DNA of 64,000 nucleotides from Croceibacterium atlanticum (GTDB lineage: Bacteria; Pseudomonadota; Alphaproteobacteria; Sphingomonadales; Sphingomonadaceae). The notes beneath the pieces were generated by a model, which was not told the DNA's origin, searched no databases, and saw only the letters and a list, made by a program, of their open reading frames with translations. Within the stretch, counting starts at the first letter, position 1. Every line of letters begins with the position of its first letter. The stretch spans positions 806,001 to 870,000 of the forward strand of contig NZ_CP011452.2 in assembly GCF_001008165.2 (NCBI RefSeq). Reading direction: 5' to 3'. Position numbers and translations under genes: made by a program. Positions 27,540 through 36,150 of this stretch are shown in pieces.

Positions 27540-30500
27540 TCAGTGGAAATCAACAGCCTGGCATAGTTCGGGCACGCAATGGAGCGGAACCTCCCGGCCT
27601 AACAGCGAGCGTCCGTCTCGCGCCGAGATCCGGCTGACCCGAACATAGTCGGAAGGTAGTGTGTCCCACACCGGAAGCAGCAGGCCGGTTGCAAGGTGCA
27701 ATCGCTCGCGCTTGAGATGGGAGGCGGCGTCATCGACCTCAGCCTGCCAGAGGCGGCGAAATTCGGTTGGATCCACCGTTTCCCAGTTGCTCTCCTCGAG
27801 TTGATCGGCGGTGATGTGCCCATGCTTCAAGGGACGGACAAGCTCGAAGCGGGCCACACGCATACCTTCGTCGGTGAGCAGGCTGCGCGCTGGGACAAGC
27901 AGCCCGATCCGGCCTGAGCGCGCATTACGCAGAAGCTGCTGACGCGAACCTGAAAGGCCGTAGAACTCCTCGAGCCGTTCGAGACGCAAAGGCTTGAGCG
28001 CGCGGGCGATTTCGAGTTCCAGGAGATGCGTGGTCGCACCCGACAGCGCATCTGTGCGCAGTAGCGTGTCGGTCAGCACCTCGTAATGCTCTACCGCAAT
28101 GGTTTCGACCCCAATGTCGAGCGTACCGGCCTGGCGTGCTGCATCGATCCGCGCTTCGACTAGGCCGAGAAACTCGTCAAATATGCCGTTTTGCAAAACA
28201 ATCGGCAACGCGAGGATGCGATTGAGCCAGCGCTGGATTGTTGGCAGGTCATCGACCATCCCGCCGTCGGCTCCTTCGACCCTGAGCCCGCTCAATTCCT
28301 CAAACCGAGAAAGCGTAACGGCTTCCAGCTTGCCTGCGAACAACAGGCCGAACCAGCGGTGAAGCGCCTCCTTGGCGTATGTGCTCTCGAGATTGTCGGC
28401 AGGATCGAAGAGGTTCTGCCCACCCGTCTGGCGCTGCCCGCGGGTCAGTGCGCCGAGGCTGTCGAGCCGACGTGCAATGGTCGATATAAACCGACGTTCG
28501 CCACGCACATCGGTGGTCACCGGGCGGAACAGAGGGGCCGATGCCTGATTGGTGCGGTTGGTACGGCCAAGGCCCTGGATTGCGGCATCGGCCCGCCAGC
28601 CCGGCTCAAGCAGGAAGTGGACCCGGCGCATCTGGTTCTTTGCGGCGAGGTCGGCATGATAACTGCGGCCGGTGCCACCAGCATCGGAGAAAACGAGAAT
28701 TCGCTTTGTCCCGTCCATAAAATCTCGCGTCTCGGCGACATTGGCGCGCGGAGAGCGCGACTGGAGCACCTGGCGCCCATTGCGTCCGACGATCAGGCGG
28801 CGGGTACGGCCGGTGACTTCGGCAACCTGATCGACACCGAACCGTTCGATGATCGCATCGAGCGCCGTCGCGATCGGCGGCAAGGCACAGAGCTGCTCGA
28901 TCATGCGATCGCGCGCGGCAAGCGCCGAACGACAGAGAACAGGGGCACCGTTCTCATCACTCATTGGTTCGGACCGAGCATTGCCGTTCTCGTCCGTAAA
29001 CACGGACATCAACCGCACAGGAAAGCTTTTGGTGAGGTAATCGACCACGTATTCGCGGGGGAGAGATCGATTTCGAGTGCTTCACGTTCCGCATCGGAGA
29101 GATCAGCGAGGCGGCGGTTAAGCATGGCTTCGGCGGTCGAGACGAGTTGCACTACAACAGCGTTGCCGTCGGCAAGTGCCGTATCAATCGCAGGCAGCAG
29201 GCTCGGCAGCTTCATGGATAGAAGGAGCTGCGCGAAGAAGCGCTGCTTGGTGCCCTCAAACACCGAAAGCGCAGCCGATTTGGCACCTGAATTCAGGGTA
29301 TCGCCACTGTCAGTGTCGACGATCCGAGTTGCCTCGAGTGCCTCGCGCAGGTTGGCATGGATGATTGCCCAGGCGTCTGCATAGGCGTCATAAACCGCTA
29401 CCTGGTCGGGGGTCAGGCAATGCTCCAGAATCTCGTACTCAACTCCGGCGAATGAGAGTGCCCTCGCCGCGTACAGCCCGAGTGACTTCAGATCGCGCGC
29501 GACCAGTTCCATGGCAGCGATACCGCCATCGCGGATATCTGCGACAAAGGCTTCGCGATTGGCAAAAGCCGTCTCGGGACCCCACAGCCCAAGGCGGGTG
29601 GCATAGGCGAGATTATTGACGTCGGATGCCCCGGTCGCCGAAGCGTAGAGCACGCGGGCGCGCGGCAGCAGATTCTGGATGCGAACACCGGCAATGCCCT
29701 GCTCCGATCCCTTGACCTTACCACGTGAGCCCTCCCCGCCTGCGGCGTTGGCCATCGCATGGGCTTCGTCGAAGACGATGAGCCCGTCGAAGTCCTCCCC
29801 TGCCCATTCGAGAATCTGATCGAGCCGGGTCGCGTCGCTTCGACCCGAACGCAGTGTCGGATAAGTCACGAAGAGTATGCCCTCGCGCATCCCGATCGGG
29901 ACACCGAGCTTCCATTGGCCAAGGGGCTGGACGTCGATGGGAAGGCCGCCGAGCGCGCTCCAGTCGCGGCGGGCATCTTCGAGCAAAGCTTCGTTCTTGG
30001 AAATCCAGATGTGGCGCCGTTCGCCCCTCACCCACCGGTCGAGGATGACGGAAGCGACCTGCCGTCCTTTCCCTGCACCAGTTCCGTCACCAAGAAAGTA
30101 GCCCATGCGGTAGGCGTGCCCCTCGGCGCTCGCCTTCAAGGCGCAGCCCTTGTCGTCGGGCTCAAACCGTCCCGGCAGATCGCGGGCATGCGCGCTTGCG
30201 GCATAGATCAGGGTCTCGGCCTGCGCAGCGGATAGGACGCCCCCAGCAATGAGGCTCGACGGAAGCTGAGGCACCACTTCGGGCACGGGTGCGGTTATCG
30301 AACCCATCGCAACGGATTCGACTAGGGGGGTCGGATGCGGGACAGCATCTGCAATTGAGATCCGGCTCGGCCGGTAGGGCAAATAATGCCCAACCTGGCT
30401 TTCGATCGGCGCAGGTGCTTCGAGCGGAGTAAAATCAAGCGGCAGGATCGACGGCGCCGCATTGGTTGGATGGACCTTAAGTGGAACTGGTTTCGTCCTG

Positions 30501-31510
30501 TTCGCAACCAGCCGTAGCGGCAATGCTGGCTTGATGCCGATGCTGGGTCCCGCGGGCAGGCTTACCCGGTTAGGGAGCATATCGATCAGCAGATGAAGCT
30601 CGGCAAAGTTTGCCGGCTGGGCGATGATCGGGCTGGTACCATCCTCAGCCTTGTCGAGAATCAGGAGCCGGGATGAGATTGAGGTGCCCTGCTTGACGAA
30701 ACCGCGCTCGATCGTCGCGTTGAGACGCAACGAGACGGGACCGGCGATCCCGACAAGAAACTTCGGAAGCTCGAACCATTCGGGCATCACTGCGACCAGG
30801 CGGCCACCAAGCAGAAGGCGCTTCCAGGCAGAACGCAAGTGCCGGTCGCCAGTGCGGCTATCGTGGCCCCTCTCGATACTGTGTGAGTAGGGCGGGTTCA
30901 TCAGCACCACGCTCGGACCCACGTCGGGCGTGAGAAGTTCGTCGATCAGTTCCCCGTCAAACCCCGTGACTGTCGCCTCGGGAAACACGGTGCCCAGGCA
31001 TTCGCGGCGCAGCGGCGAAATCTCGTTGAGAGCAAGACGCGCAGCTGCCTTTGCTGCCCATACGCCCAGCATGCCGGTCCCGGCCGACGGTTCGAGAACC
31101 AGTTCATTGGCAGAAATCGCGCATGCCCTTGCAGCCACCCAGGCCAGACGGGGCGGCGTTGCGAATTGTTGCCACTCGATCTGCTCGTCACTCCGGTTGG
31201 ACTGGGTCGGGACCAGACCTTCAAGGCGTGTAAAAGCCTCATCGGCAAAGCTGGATGACATCGCAGATGAGAATTCAGTTGCCTGCGCCAGGAACAACAC
31301 CTGCGCCAATTCAAGTGCAGCATGGGCATCGCGTACGGACCAGTGTCCTTCGGCGTCGCTACCGCCGAAGTGATCAGCCATTGTTGCATTCACAGTGAGC
31401 CGCGAAATTGCTTGATCTGCAGCGAGCCGCGCGGCCAGCGTCCTCGCCGCTGCCAACACTTGCGGCTCGGCTGGATCGGAGAATGCGAAAGCGGTATTTG
31501 CGTCTGACAT
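27540..31510 (-). pseudogene. Methyltransferase / strawberry-notch helicase fusion, frameshifted and 3'-truncated
   Basis: ATG 31508-31510 has an excellent AGGAGG site. The first segment (to 29009) holds an adenine-methyltransferase-like domain (EPSAGTGMLG, then MNPPYSHS) and the helicase N half (Walker A GDGTGAGKGRQ, DEAH box LIVFDEAHAMA, motif III LYASATGAS). Near 29050 one base is missing in a CCCCCGCG run: the natural reading DLSPREYVVDYLTKSF needs one more base. The second frame (29048-27540) carries the strawberry-notch C-terminal domain (SDAGGTGRSYHADL, IQGLGRTNRTNQ). Its stop lies inside the IS21 repeat, so the true C terminus is lost. Such fusions are common on alphaproteobacterial plasmids and integrative elements. 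Their role is not established. Confidence 0.82.
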
Positions 31511-31613
31511 GGGAGACCTCCTGAAGAGGCCCTGGGTTTGTCCGGGTGTCCGTTCAGATGGATCCGTCCGGGGGCCTCACAAGGCCCCAAGCCCGCTTTC
31601 CTCTCACCGACAT

Positions 31614-32522
31614 TCAGACCGCAGCTCGGACTGAGCGCATGAGCACGTCATTCCAGTCGTCGCCGGTTAGCTCCGGACGCCTGGTGACAATCAGCCGCCC
31701 TTCGCAAGCGTAAGCCTTTCGCGCACGCTCTTCAGCAAGGCGGCCGCCCGCATCATTATCGACAAAAAGAAACAGCTGCCGCACCGATTCCGGGATTGTG
31801 GCCAGGCCGAAGCGTTCGTTTCCCAGCGTCGCCCAGCAGGGAACATTGAACATTTGCATCGCTGAGAGGGCTGTTTCGTTTCCTTCTGCGAGGCCAAGGC
31901 GTCCACCATCGGGGTACGCGAAACGCACCGCGCCAGAGCCGGGACTGCCTAACGCACGCCTAGGCTGATCGAAAGAAGCCAAGCTAGTTTTGTCGAGGTC
32001 GAGGAAGGAGCGATGCAGCGCGAGAATTCCGGCATCATTGCGCACGGCCGCGACCATCGCGGGAAGAAACCGGACAGCACTCTTTGGCCCCAGAGGCATA
32101 CGCGGGTGGAAACGCAGCTCCGGCGAAACAATCGTGATGCCTCTGGACACGAGGTACTTCTCGGCGGGGCTGCCAATGATGGTCGACGCCTCATGCCAGA
32201 GCCTCAGCGCATTGCGATTGGCGACTTCCTGGCGCGGTTCGGTCACGATCGGATCACTCGTGCCATCGAAAAGGTCCGCAATTCGTATTCCGAGCCCGGC
32301 CATGGCTTCTATCACCGCCTCGTTCGCACAGCCGGCAAAGCAATGAACGAGGATTGCACGCTTTCCGAGTGTGATGCTTAGCGAAGGAGTGCGATCGTCG
32401 TGGGCCGGGCAGCAGCACATTCCGCGCGAACGCGACCAAGCACCGCCCAGCTGCTCGACTATCTTGCGCGCGCGGTTTTCCAGTTGCAGACCTTGGAATT
32501 GGGATGATCGGTGTTGGTGCAT
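31614..32522 (-). CDS. Toprim-domain primase/DNA-processing protein
   Basis: This encodes 302 residues from the ATG at 32520-32522, with GGAGAGG five bases upstream. The N-terminal part has a zinc-ribbon-like motif (CCCPAHDDRTPSLSI then VHCFAGC), as in CHC2-type phage and plasmid primases. The C-terminal third is a Toprim domain with the conserved Glu (LGLAEGNETALS) and DxD (LFVDNDAGG). Such proteins prime or process DNA in mobile elements. The gene precedes the methyltransferase-helicase gene by about 100 bases on the same strand, so both likely share the promoter that faces the transglycosylase gene. An operator for LexA lies in that promoter region. Confidence 0.9.
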   Translation of the reverse strand: MHQHRSSQFQGLQLENRARKIVEQLGGAWSRSRGMCCCPAHDDRTPSLSITLGKRAILVHCFAGCANEAVIEAMAGLGIRIADLFDGTSDPIVTEPRQEVANRNALRLWHEASTIIGSPAEKYLVSRGITIVSPELRFHPRMPLGPKSAVRFLPAMVAAVRNDAGILALHRSFLDLDKTSLASFDQPRRALGSPGSGAVRFAYPDGGRLGLAEGNETALSAMQMFNVPCWATLGNERFGLATIPESVRQLFLFVDNDAGGRLAEERARKAYACEGRLIVTRRPELTGDDWNDVLMRSVRAAV

Positions 32523-32603
32523 GGGGGCCTCTCCATCGTAACGTGCCTCCACCCGCGCAACCTCCTCTCTGCGTCGCTGACGTTTCATTTTCCTACATCA
32601 GAT

Positions 32604-32618
32604 GTTCTATATATGTTC
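32604..32618. promoter_or_regulatory. Candidate LexA box (GTTC-N7-GTTC)
   Basis: GTTCTATATATGTTC lies in the 127-base gap between the divergent primase and transglycosylase genes. GTTC-N7-GTTC is the established LexA operator in Alphaproteobacteria, and the spacing here is exact. The AT-rich spacer could also form the -10 region of one of the two promoters. Confidence 0.6.
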
Positions 32619-32649
32619 TTTCCCGATTCGACCACCAAAGGATTTGGGA

Positions 32650-33309
32650 ATGAGACTGAAATGGGCAGTAGTTGCAGGGGCAACGACAGGATTTGGGTCC
32701 GTCCTCCCCGCTCACGCGCAGGAGATGGAGCCCCCTCAGATGACCGTTGCCTCGGAGTTGACGACCGACGGCTTCCGCGTTGCAGAAGGGACTGATGGCT
32801 TCCTGCTCGTCGAACATGGCATTTGGAGAAAGCCTCCAACGGCCTCGTCCGAGCCGCCGGCTACCGATGCGGGTCGAACCTATCTGCCCTATCGATATCC
32901 AAAGCCCCAAGGCAGCGCGCCATCGGGCTTCCGTCGGGCTAGCTACCTTCCTCATGTTTACGCTGCTGAGGCTCAATACTCGCTACCAAGCGGCCTTCTC
33001 GACGCTCTTGTATGGACGGAATCACGATATAATCCGATGGCCATCAGCAAGGCCGGGGCCGCAGGCTTGGGGCAATTGATGCCAGGGACAGCGCGGGACC
33101 TTGGCGTTTCAAATCGCTTCGATCCCAAGGCGAACATCTTGGGTGCGGCCCGATACCTACGCCAGATGCTGGACAAGTTCGGGGTGGTTCATCTGGCCCT
33201 CGCTGCCTACAACGCAGGTCCAGGTGCCGTCGAGCGCGCAGGCGGTATTCCTCGCAATGGCGAGACGCCGGCCTATGTGCGCGAAGTGCTGCGCCATTGG
33301 CGTTTTTGA
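32650..33309 (+). CDS. Lytic transglycosylase (SLT domain), mobile-element type
   Basis: This encodes 219 residues from the ATG at 32650 with AAAGGA seven bases upstream. A signal peptide ([20 protein letters not shown], cleavage near AHAQ) precedes a low-complexity linker and the SLT fold from about residue 98. The catalytic Glu124 lies in VWTESRYNP, followed by [14 protein letters not shown] and [15 protein letters not shown]. The enzyme would cleave peptidoglycan in the periplasm. In conjugative elements and phages such enzymes open the wall for DNA transfer. Divergence from the primase gene across the LexA box suggests common control. Confidence 0.92.
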   Translation: MRLKWAVVAGATTGFGSVLPAHAQEMEPPQMTVASELTTDGFRVAEGTDGFLLVEHGIWRKPPTASSEPPATDAGRTYLPYRYPKPQGSAPSGFRRASYLPHVYAAEAQYSLPSGLLDALVWTESRYNPMAISKAGAAGLGQLMPGTARDLGVSNRFDPKANILGAARYLRQMLDKFGVVHLALAAYNAGPGAVERAGGIPRNGETPAYVREVLRHWRF

Positions 33310-33321
33310 ACGGGGGGTGTT

Positions 33322-33519
33322 GTGAGCGCGGGTCGAATACGCGTCTCGGGAATTTTAAGCCGCGGTAGACGCGGGATGTTCCTGACCACGACAGACGAAG
33401 TCGTCTGGATCATCGAGAGCGAAGAACCCGAATGCGAATTCGTCGGATCAGCGGTGATTGTCGAGGGGGTTGTCGCAGGTCGAGATCGTTTGCGCGCAGA
33501 CTGGATTGGACCGGTCTGA
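33322..33519 (+). CDS. Small protein of unknown function (possibly DUF5818-like)
   Basis: This encodes 65 residues from a GTG, 12 bases after the transglycosylase stop. The sequence alternates short beta strands (RIRVSGILSRGRRGMFLTT, VVWIIES, SAVIVEGVVAG), suggesting a small beta barrel similar in length and pattern to DUF5818 proteins of sphingomonads. It is likely co-transcribed with the transglycosylase gene. I cannot name a function. Confidence 0.55.
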   Translation: MSAGRIRVSGILSRGRRGMFLTTTDEVVWIIESEEPECEFVGSAVIVEGVVAGRDRLRADWIGPV

Positions 33520-33534
33520 TCGAAGCCATAGTTA

Positions 33535-34788
33535 TCAGGCTGCGCGCTTCCCTGCCTTCTTGATGTCGATCACCTTCCCGCCGCTCAGATAGTCAGCCCA
33601 GTCCTGCATCATCCGGCGCCGAGGAGCCAGGTATTCAGCGGCATTGTAAGCTCCACGCACGTCGTTTTTCTCCGAATGCGCGAGCTGTAGTTCGACCCAA
33701 TCCTCATGGTATTTCCTGATCCACATGGGCGGCTTACCGAACTCGACCAACTGCTCATTGGCCCAAGTGCTCGCCAAGCCCCGGAAGCCGTGTACGGTTT
33801 GGCGGCTGTGGTATCCGAGGCGATAGAGCGCGTAGATCATTGTGTTCTCTGAAAGCGGCTTGTTCGGGCCGTTGCCCGGGAAGAGAAACTCGCCAGGCGC
33901 TGCTGCTATCATGGATTTCGCGATGTGCGTTGCCTGCTGCGAGAGGGGTACCAAATGCTCTCGTCCCATCTTCATTCGCTCGGCTGGTATCCTCCAGACA
34001 GGTGATTTTCCGCCCAGGTCTTCAAACTCGGATTTGGCGGCGAAACGCAGTTCCTTGGTTCGAACCCAAGTCAGGAGCGCAAAGAGAACTGCGTCACGGG
34101 TGATCGCGGACCGTCGTTCGCCCTCTTCCTGATAGGCATGCAGCTTCTCGATGAATGCGGGCAACTCGCTGAGCGGCAGCCGGCTCATATGCTTCACTCT
34201 TGGACGCGGCTTTAGAGCCCCGCGCAAATGCGTCGTCGGATCGTTCGAGGCAAGACCACACGCGATTGCGAACTGGAAGACTTGCCCCACCCCTTGTTTC
34301 GCACGCCGGCTGATATCGAGCGCGCCTCTTGCTTCGATCTTGCGGATCATTGCCAGGACGTCGGGTGCCGTGATTTCATTCACGAGTTTCTCGCCGATGA
34401 CTGGAAAGACGTCCCTTTCCATGCGCGACCAGACGCGTTCGGCGTGCGCGGCATTCAACGCGCTCTTTCGATTTTCATGCCAACGCTTTGCGACCTCGAA
34501 GAAGGTGGCTCCTTCCTGCGAGATCACTTCTCCCTTGGATTTCATTGGATCCTTGCCCTCGGCTAGCAACGCCTTTGCGGCTGTGCGCTTGTCGCGCGCG
34601 GCAGCTATCCCGAGATCTGGGTAAGCGCCGAACGAGAGCAACTTCTCCTTGCCCGCGAAGCGGTACTTCATCCGCCATAACTTTGACCCGTTCGGCTGTA
34701 CGAACAGGAATAAGCCCTCCCCGTCGGCCATCTTGTAGGCGCGCTCGCGTGGCTTGGAATTTCGGGCCTGAATCTCCGTGAGAGGCAT
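33535..34788 (-). CDS. P4-type tyrosine integrase (DUF4102 family)
   Basis: This encodes 417 residues from the ATG at 34786-34788, with AAAGGAG upstream. The frame stays open back to 34962, so a longer start cannot be excluded. The N-terminal DUF4102 domain (ADGEGLFLFVQPNGSKLWRMKY, in part) binds arm sites, and a SAM-like core-binding domain follows. The catalytic set is visible: Arg243 (WVRTKEL), His333 and Arg336 (TVHGFRG), His371 (LAHSE) and Tyr381 (GAYNAAEY). It sits 178 bases from the 3' end of tRNA-Met and reads away from it, the standard arrangement for islands inserted into a tRNA gene. It should be functional. Confidence 0.94.
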   Translation of the reverse strand: MPLTEIQARNSKPRERAYKMADGEGLFLFVQPNGSKLWRMKYRFAGKEKLLSFGAYPDLGIAAARDKRTAAKALLAEGKDPMKSKGEVISQEGATFFEVAKRWHENRKSALNAAHAERVWSRMERDVFPVIGEKLVNEITAPDVLAMIRKIEARGALDISRRAKQGVGQVFQFAIACGLASNDPTTHLRGALKPRPRVKHMSRLPLSELPAFIEKLHAYQEEGERRSAITRDAVLFALLTWVRTKELRFAAKSEFEDLGGKSPVWRIPAERMKMGREHLVPLSQQATHIAKSMIAAAPGEFLFPGNGPNKPLSENTMIYALYRLGYHSRQTVHGFRGLASTWANEQLVEFGKPPMWIRKYHEDWVELQLAHSEKNDVRGAYNAAEYLAPRRRMMQDWADYLSGGKVIDIKKAGKRAA

Positions 34789-34789
34789 T

Positions 34790-34841
34790 GGGGGTATCGC
34801 TCCTTTCCGATACTCCGCGAAAATACCCCCAAAATACCCCC
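34790..34841. repeat. ATACCCCC motifs at the integrase start (right end of element)
   Basis: The 11-base unit AAAATACCCCC is repeated perfectly in tandem at 34820-34830 and 34831-34841. An inverted copy GGGGGTAT lies at 34790-34797, next to the integrase ATG. The same ATACCCCC doublet occurs near the left end of the element at 19951-19970. Likely functions are integrase or Xis arm binding, or control of the integrase promoter. Confidence 0.5.
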
Positions 34842-34966
34842 ACACCAAATCTGGCTGCATGTGGAAGACCATGGGCGCATGCGGACGCGAATCACCCGCA
34901 ACCCTCTGCTTTTCTTTCGATTTTTGGAAAAATGCGGAAGCTAGTGGAAGCTTCCGGATCAAGGAA

Positions 34967-35043
34967 TGGTAGCGGAGGAGGGACTCGAACCCCCGACACG
35001 CGGATTATGATTCCGCTGCTCTAACCACCTGAGCTACTCCGCC
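34967..35043 (-). tRNA. tRNA-Met (anticodon CAT)
   Basis: A 77-base cloverleaf. The acceptor strands GGCGGAG and CTCCGCT pair (one G-U), with A73 and an encoded CCA. The D arm is AGCTCAGGTGGTTAGAGC. The anticodon stem GCGGA/TCCGC holds loop ATCATAA (anticodon CAT), and the T arm contains GTTCGAGTC. It is not the initiator type, since it has a paired first acceptor position and no three-GC anticodon stem. An Ile2 (lysidine) identity is less likely but not excluded. Its 3' end is the attachment site for the neighbouring integrase. Confidence 0.93.
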
Positions 35044-35177
35044 CCAGAAGGGCATTCCGCGATGGGAATGTGGCGCTGCCAGAGCGCCGGTAGGCGGCGC
35101 ATTTAGGGCGGCCCCGCCCCCCGGTCAACCGCCTTTATGACTGTTTTCAGCCTGGCAGTCGAACCGGGGAAATCCGG

Positions 35178-36149
35178 TCACATTTCCCCCCGCTCGCGCC
35201 GCAATGCAAACCACTTCTCCACATTGCGATTATGCTCCTCCAGCGTATCGCTGAATACGTGCCCGCCCGATCCGTCCGCCACCATGAACAGGGCGTCGGT
35301 CTGGGCCGGGTTCACCACGGCTTCTATCGATGCGCGGCCGGGATTGGTGATCGGCCCCTTGGGCAGGCCCACCATCGCATAGGTATTATAATCGTTCACC
35401 GCGGCGATTTCCGACTGCCTGATTCGCCGGCCGAGCGGCTTGCCCCTGGTGATCGGGTAAATGATCGTGGGGTCGGCCTGCAGCATCATGCCCTGCTTCA
35501 ACCTGTTCGAATAAAGCCCGGCGACCATGCGCCGCTCTTCAGGAACGCCGGTTTCCTTCTCGACAATGGAGGCCAGTACCACCGCTTCTTCCGGCGTATC
35601 GACGGCAATGCCGGAGGATCGCTTCTTCCACAGTTCCGCCACGGTTTCGCTCATCGCAGCCTGCATCCGGGCCAGCACAGCAGCGCGAGTCTCACCGCGT
35701 TCGAAATCATAGCTTTCGGGCAGGACGGAACCTTCTGCGGGAACGTCCACCTCTCCCGTCAGGAGCGGTTCTGCCAGCAATCGTTCGCGTACCATGATCG
35801 AAGGCAAGCCCTCGGGGATGGTAACGTAGCGGCGGATCACCTCGCCATGCTGGAAAGTGTCCAGGATCGTCGCGGGGCTTGCGCCGGCAGGCAGCAGGAA
35901 TTCGCCGGCCTTTACCGGATCGGAACTGCCAAGAATCTTGGCCCGCAGCAGGAATGATTCGGAAGAGCCAATCAGCCCTTCTTCCTCCAGCTTTCCTGCA
36001 ATGGCTGTCAGGCTCGACCCGGAAGGCACGACGAAGCTGGTGTCTTCCTCCACTTCGGAGGAACCCCACCAGCTCCAGCCGAACCAGCCCAGCGCCAGCA
36101 ATGCCGCCGCCAGCAACGCGACCACAAGCAGGCAGCCGCGCTTCGCCAT
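35178..36149 (-). CDS. mltG: Endolytic murein transglycosylase MltG
   Basis: This encodes 323 residues with a single N-terminal membrane anchor (CLLVVALLAAALLALGWFG). A LysM-like region (VPSGSSLTAIAGKLEEEGLI) and the YceG catalytic domain follow, with ASIVEKETG containing the catalytic Glu and GLYSNRLKQGMMLQADPTIIY. MltG cuts nascent glycan strands in the periplasm and sets their length. The gene begins 1 base after fabF ends, the common fabF-mltG arrangement. The length is normal. Confidence 0.96.
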   Translation of the reverse strand: MAKRGCLLVVALLAAALLALGWFGWSWWGSSEVEEDTSFVVPSGSSLTAIAGKLEEEGLIGSSESFLLRAKILGSSDPVKAGEFLLPAGASPATILDTFQHGEVIRRYVTIPEGLPSIMVRERLLAEPLLTGEVDVPAEGSVLPESYDFERGETRAAVLARMQAAMSETVAELWKKRSSGIAVDTPEEAVVLASIVEKETGVPEERRMVAGLYSNRLKQGMMLQADPTIIYPITRGKPLGRRIRQSEIAAVNDYNTYAMVGLPKGPITNPGRASIEAVVNPAQTDALFMVADGSGGHVFSDTLEEHNRNVEKWFALRRERGEM

Positions 36150-36150
36150 G

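Larger units (their letters stand above)
25050..27555 (-). mobile_element. IS21-family insertion sequence, complete
   Basis: The element is 2,506 bases with perfect 30-base terminal inverted repeats (25050-25079 and 27526-27555, beginning TGTTGATTTCCACTGAGAGC). A second, imperfect set of inner repeats (TTTCCA(C/T)...GAATTGACCC) follows, as in IS21 where they bind IstA. It carries istA and istB in order. Flanking bases (TCAGAA on the left, GCCTGG on the right) show no target duplication. The element therefore borders a deletion or rearrangement. Confidence 0.92.
19876..34982. mobile_element. Putative integrated element at tRNA-Met, about 15.1 kb
   Basis: The right boundary is the 3' end of tRNA-Met with a tyrosine integrase beside it. 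The left boundary is the degenerate direct repeat at 19,876. The interval holds a repressor, IS110 and IS21 elements, an unknown nuclease-like protein, helicases, a primase, a lytic transglycosylase and the integrase. No phage structural genes and no relaxase or type IV secretion genes are seen, so it is a genomic island or a decayed integrative element rather than a complete prophage. Repeated ATACCCCC motifs lie near both ends. The left boundary is the less certain one. Confidence 0.5.

Noticed and set aside
34820-34841. Tandem AAAATACCCCC repeat as a CRISPR or microsatellite
   Set aside because: There are only two units, no spacers and no cas genes. The copy at the other end of the element suggests binding sites instead.
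19876-34966. The accessory region as a prophage
   Set aside because: An integrase, a repressor and a transglycosylase are present, but no capsid, terminase, tail or holin genes. Genomic island or decayed integrative element fits better.
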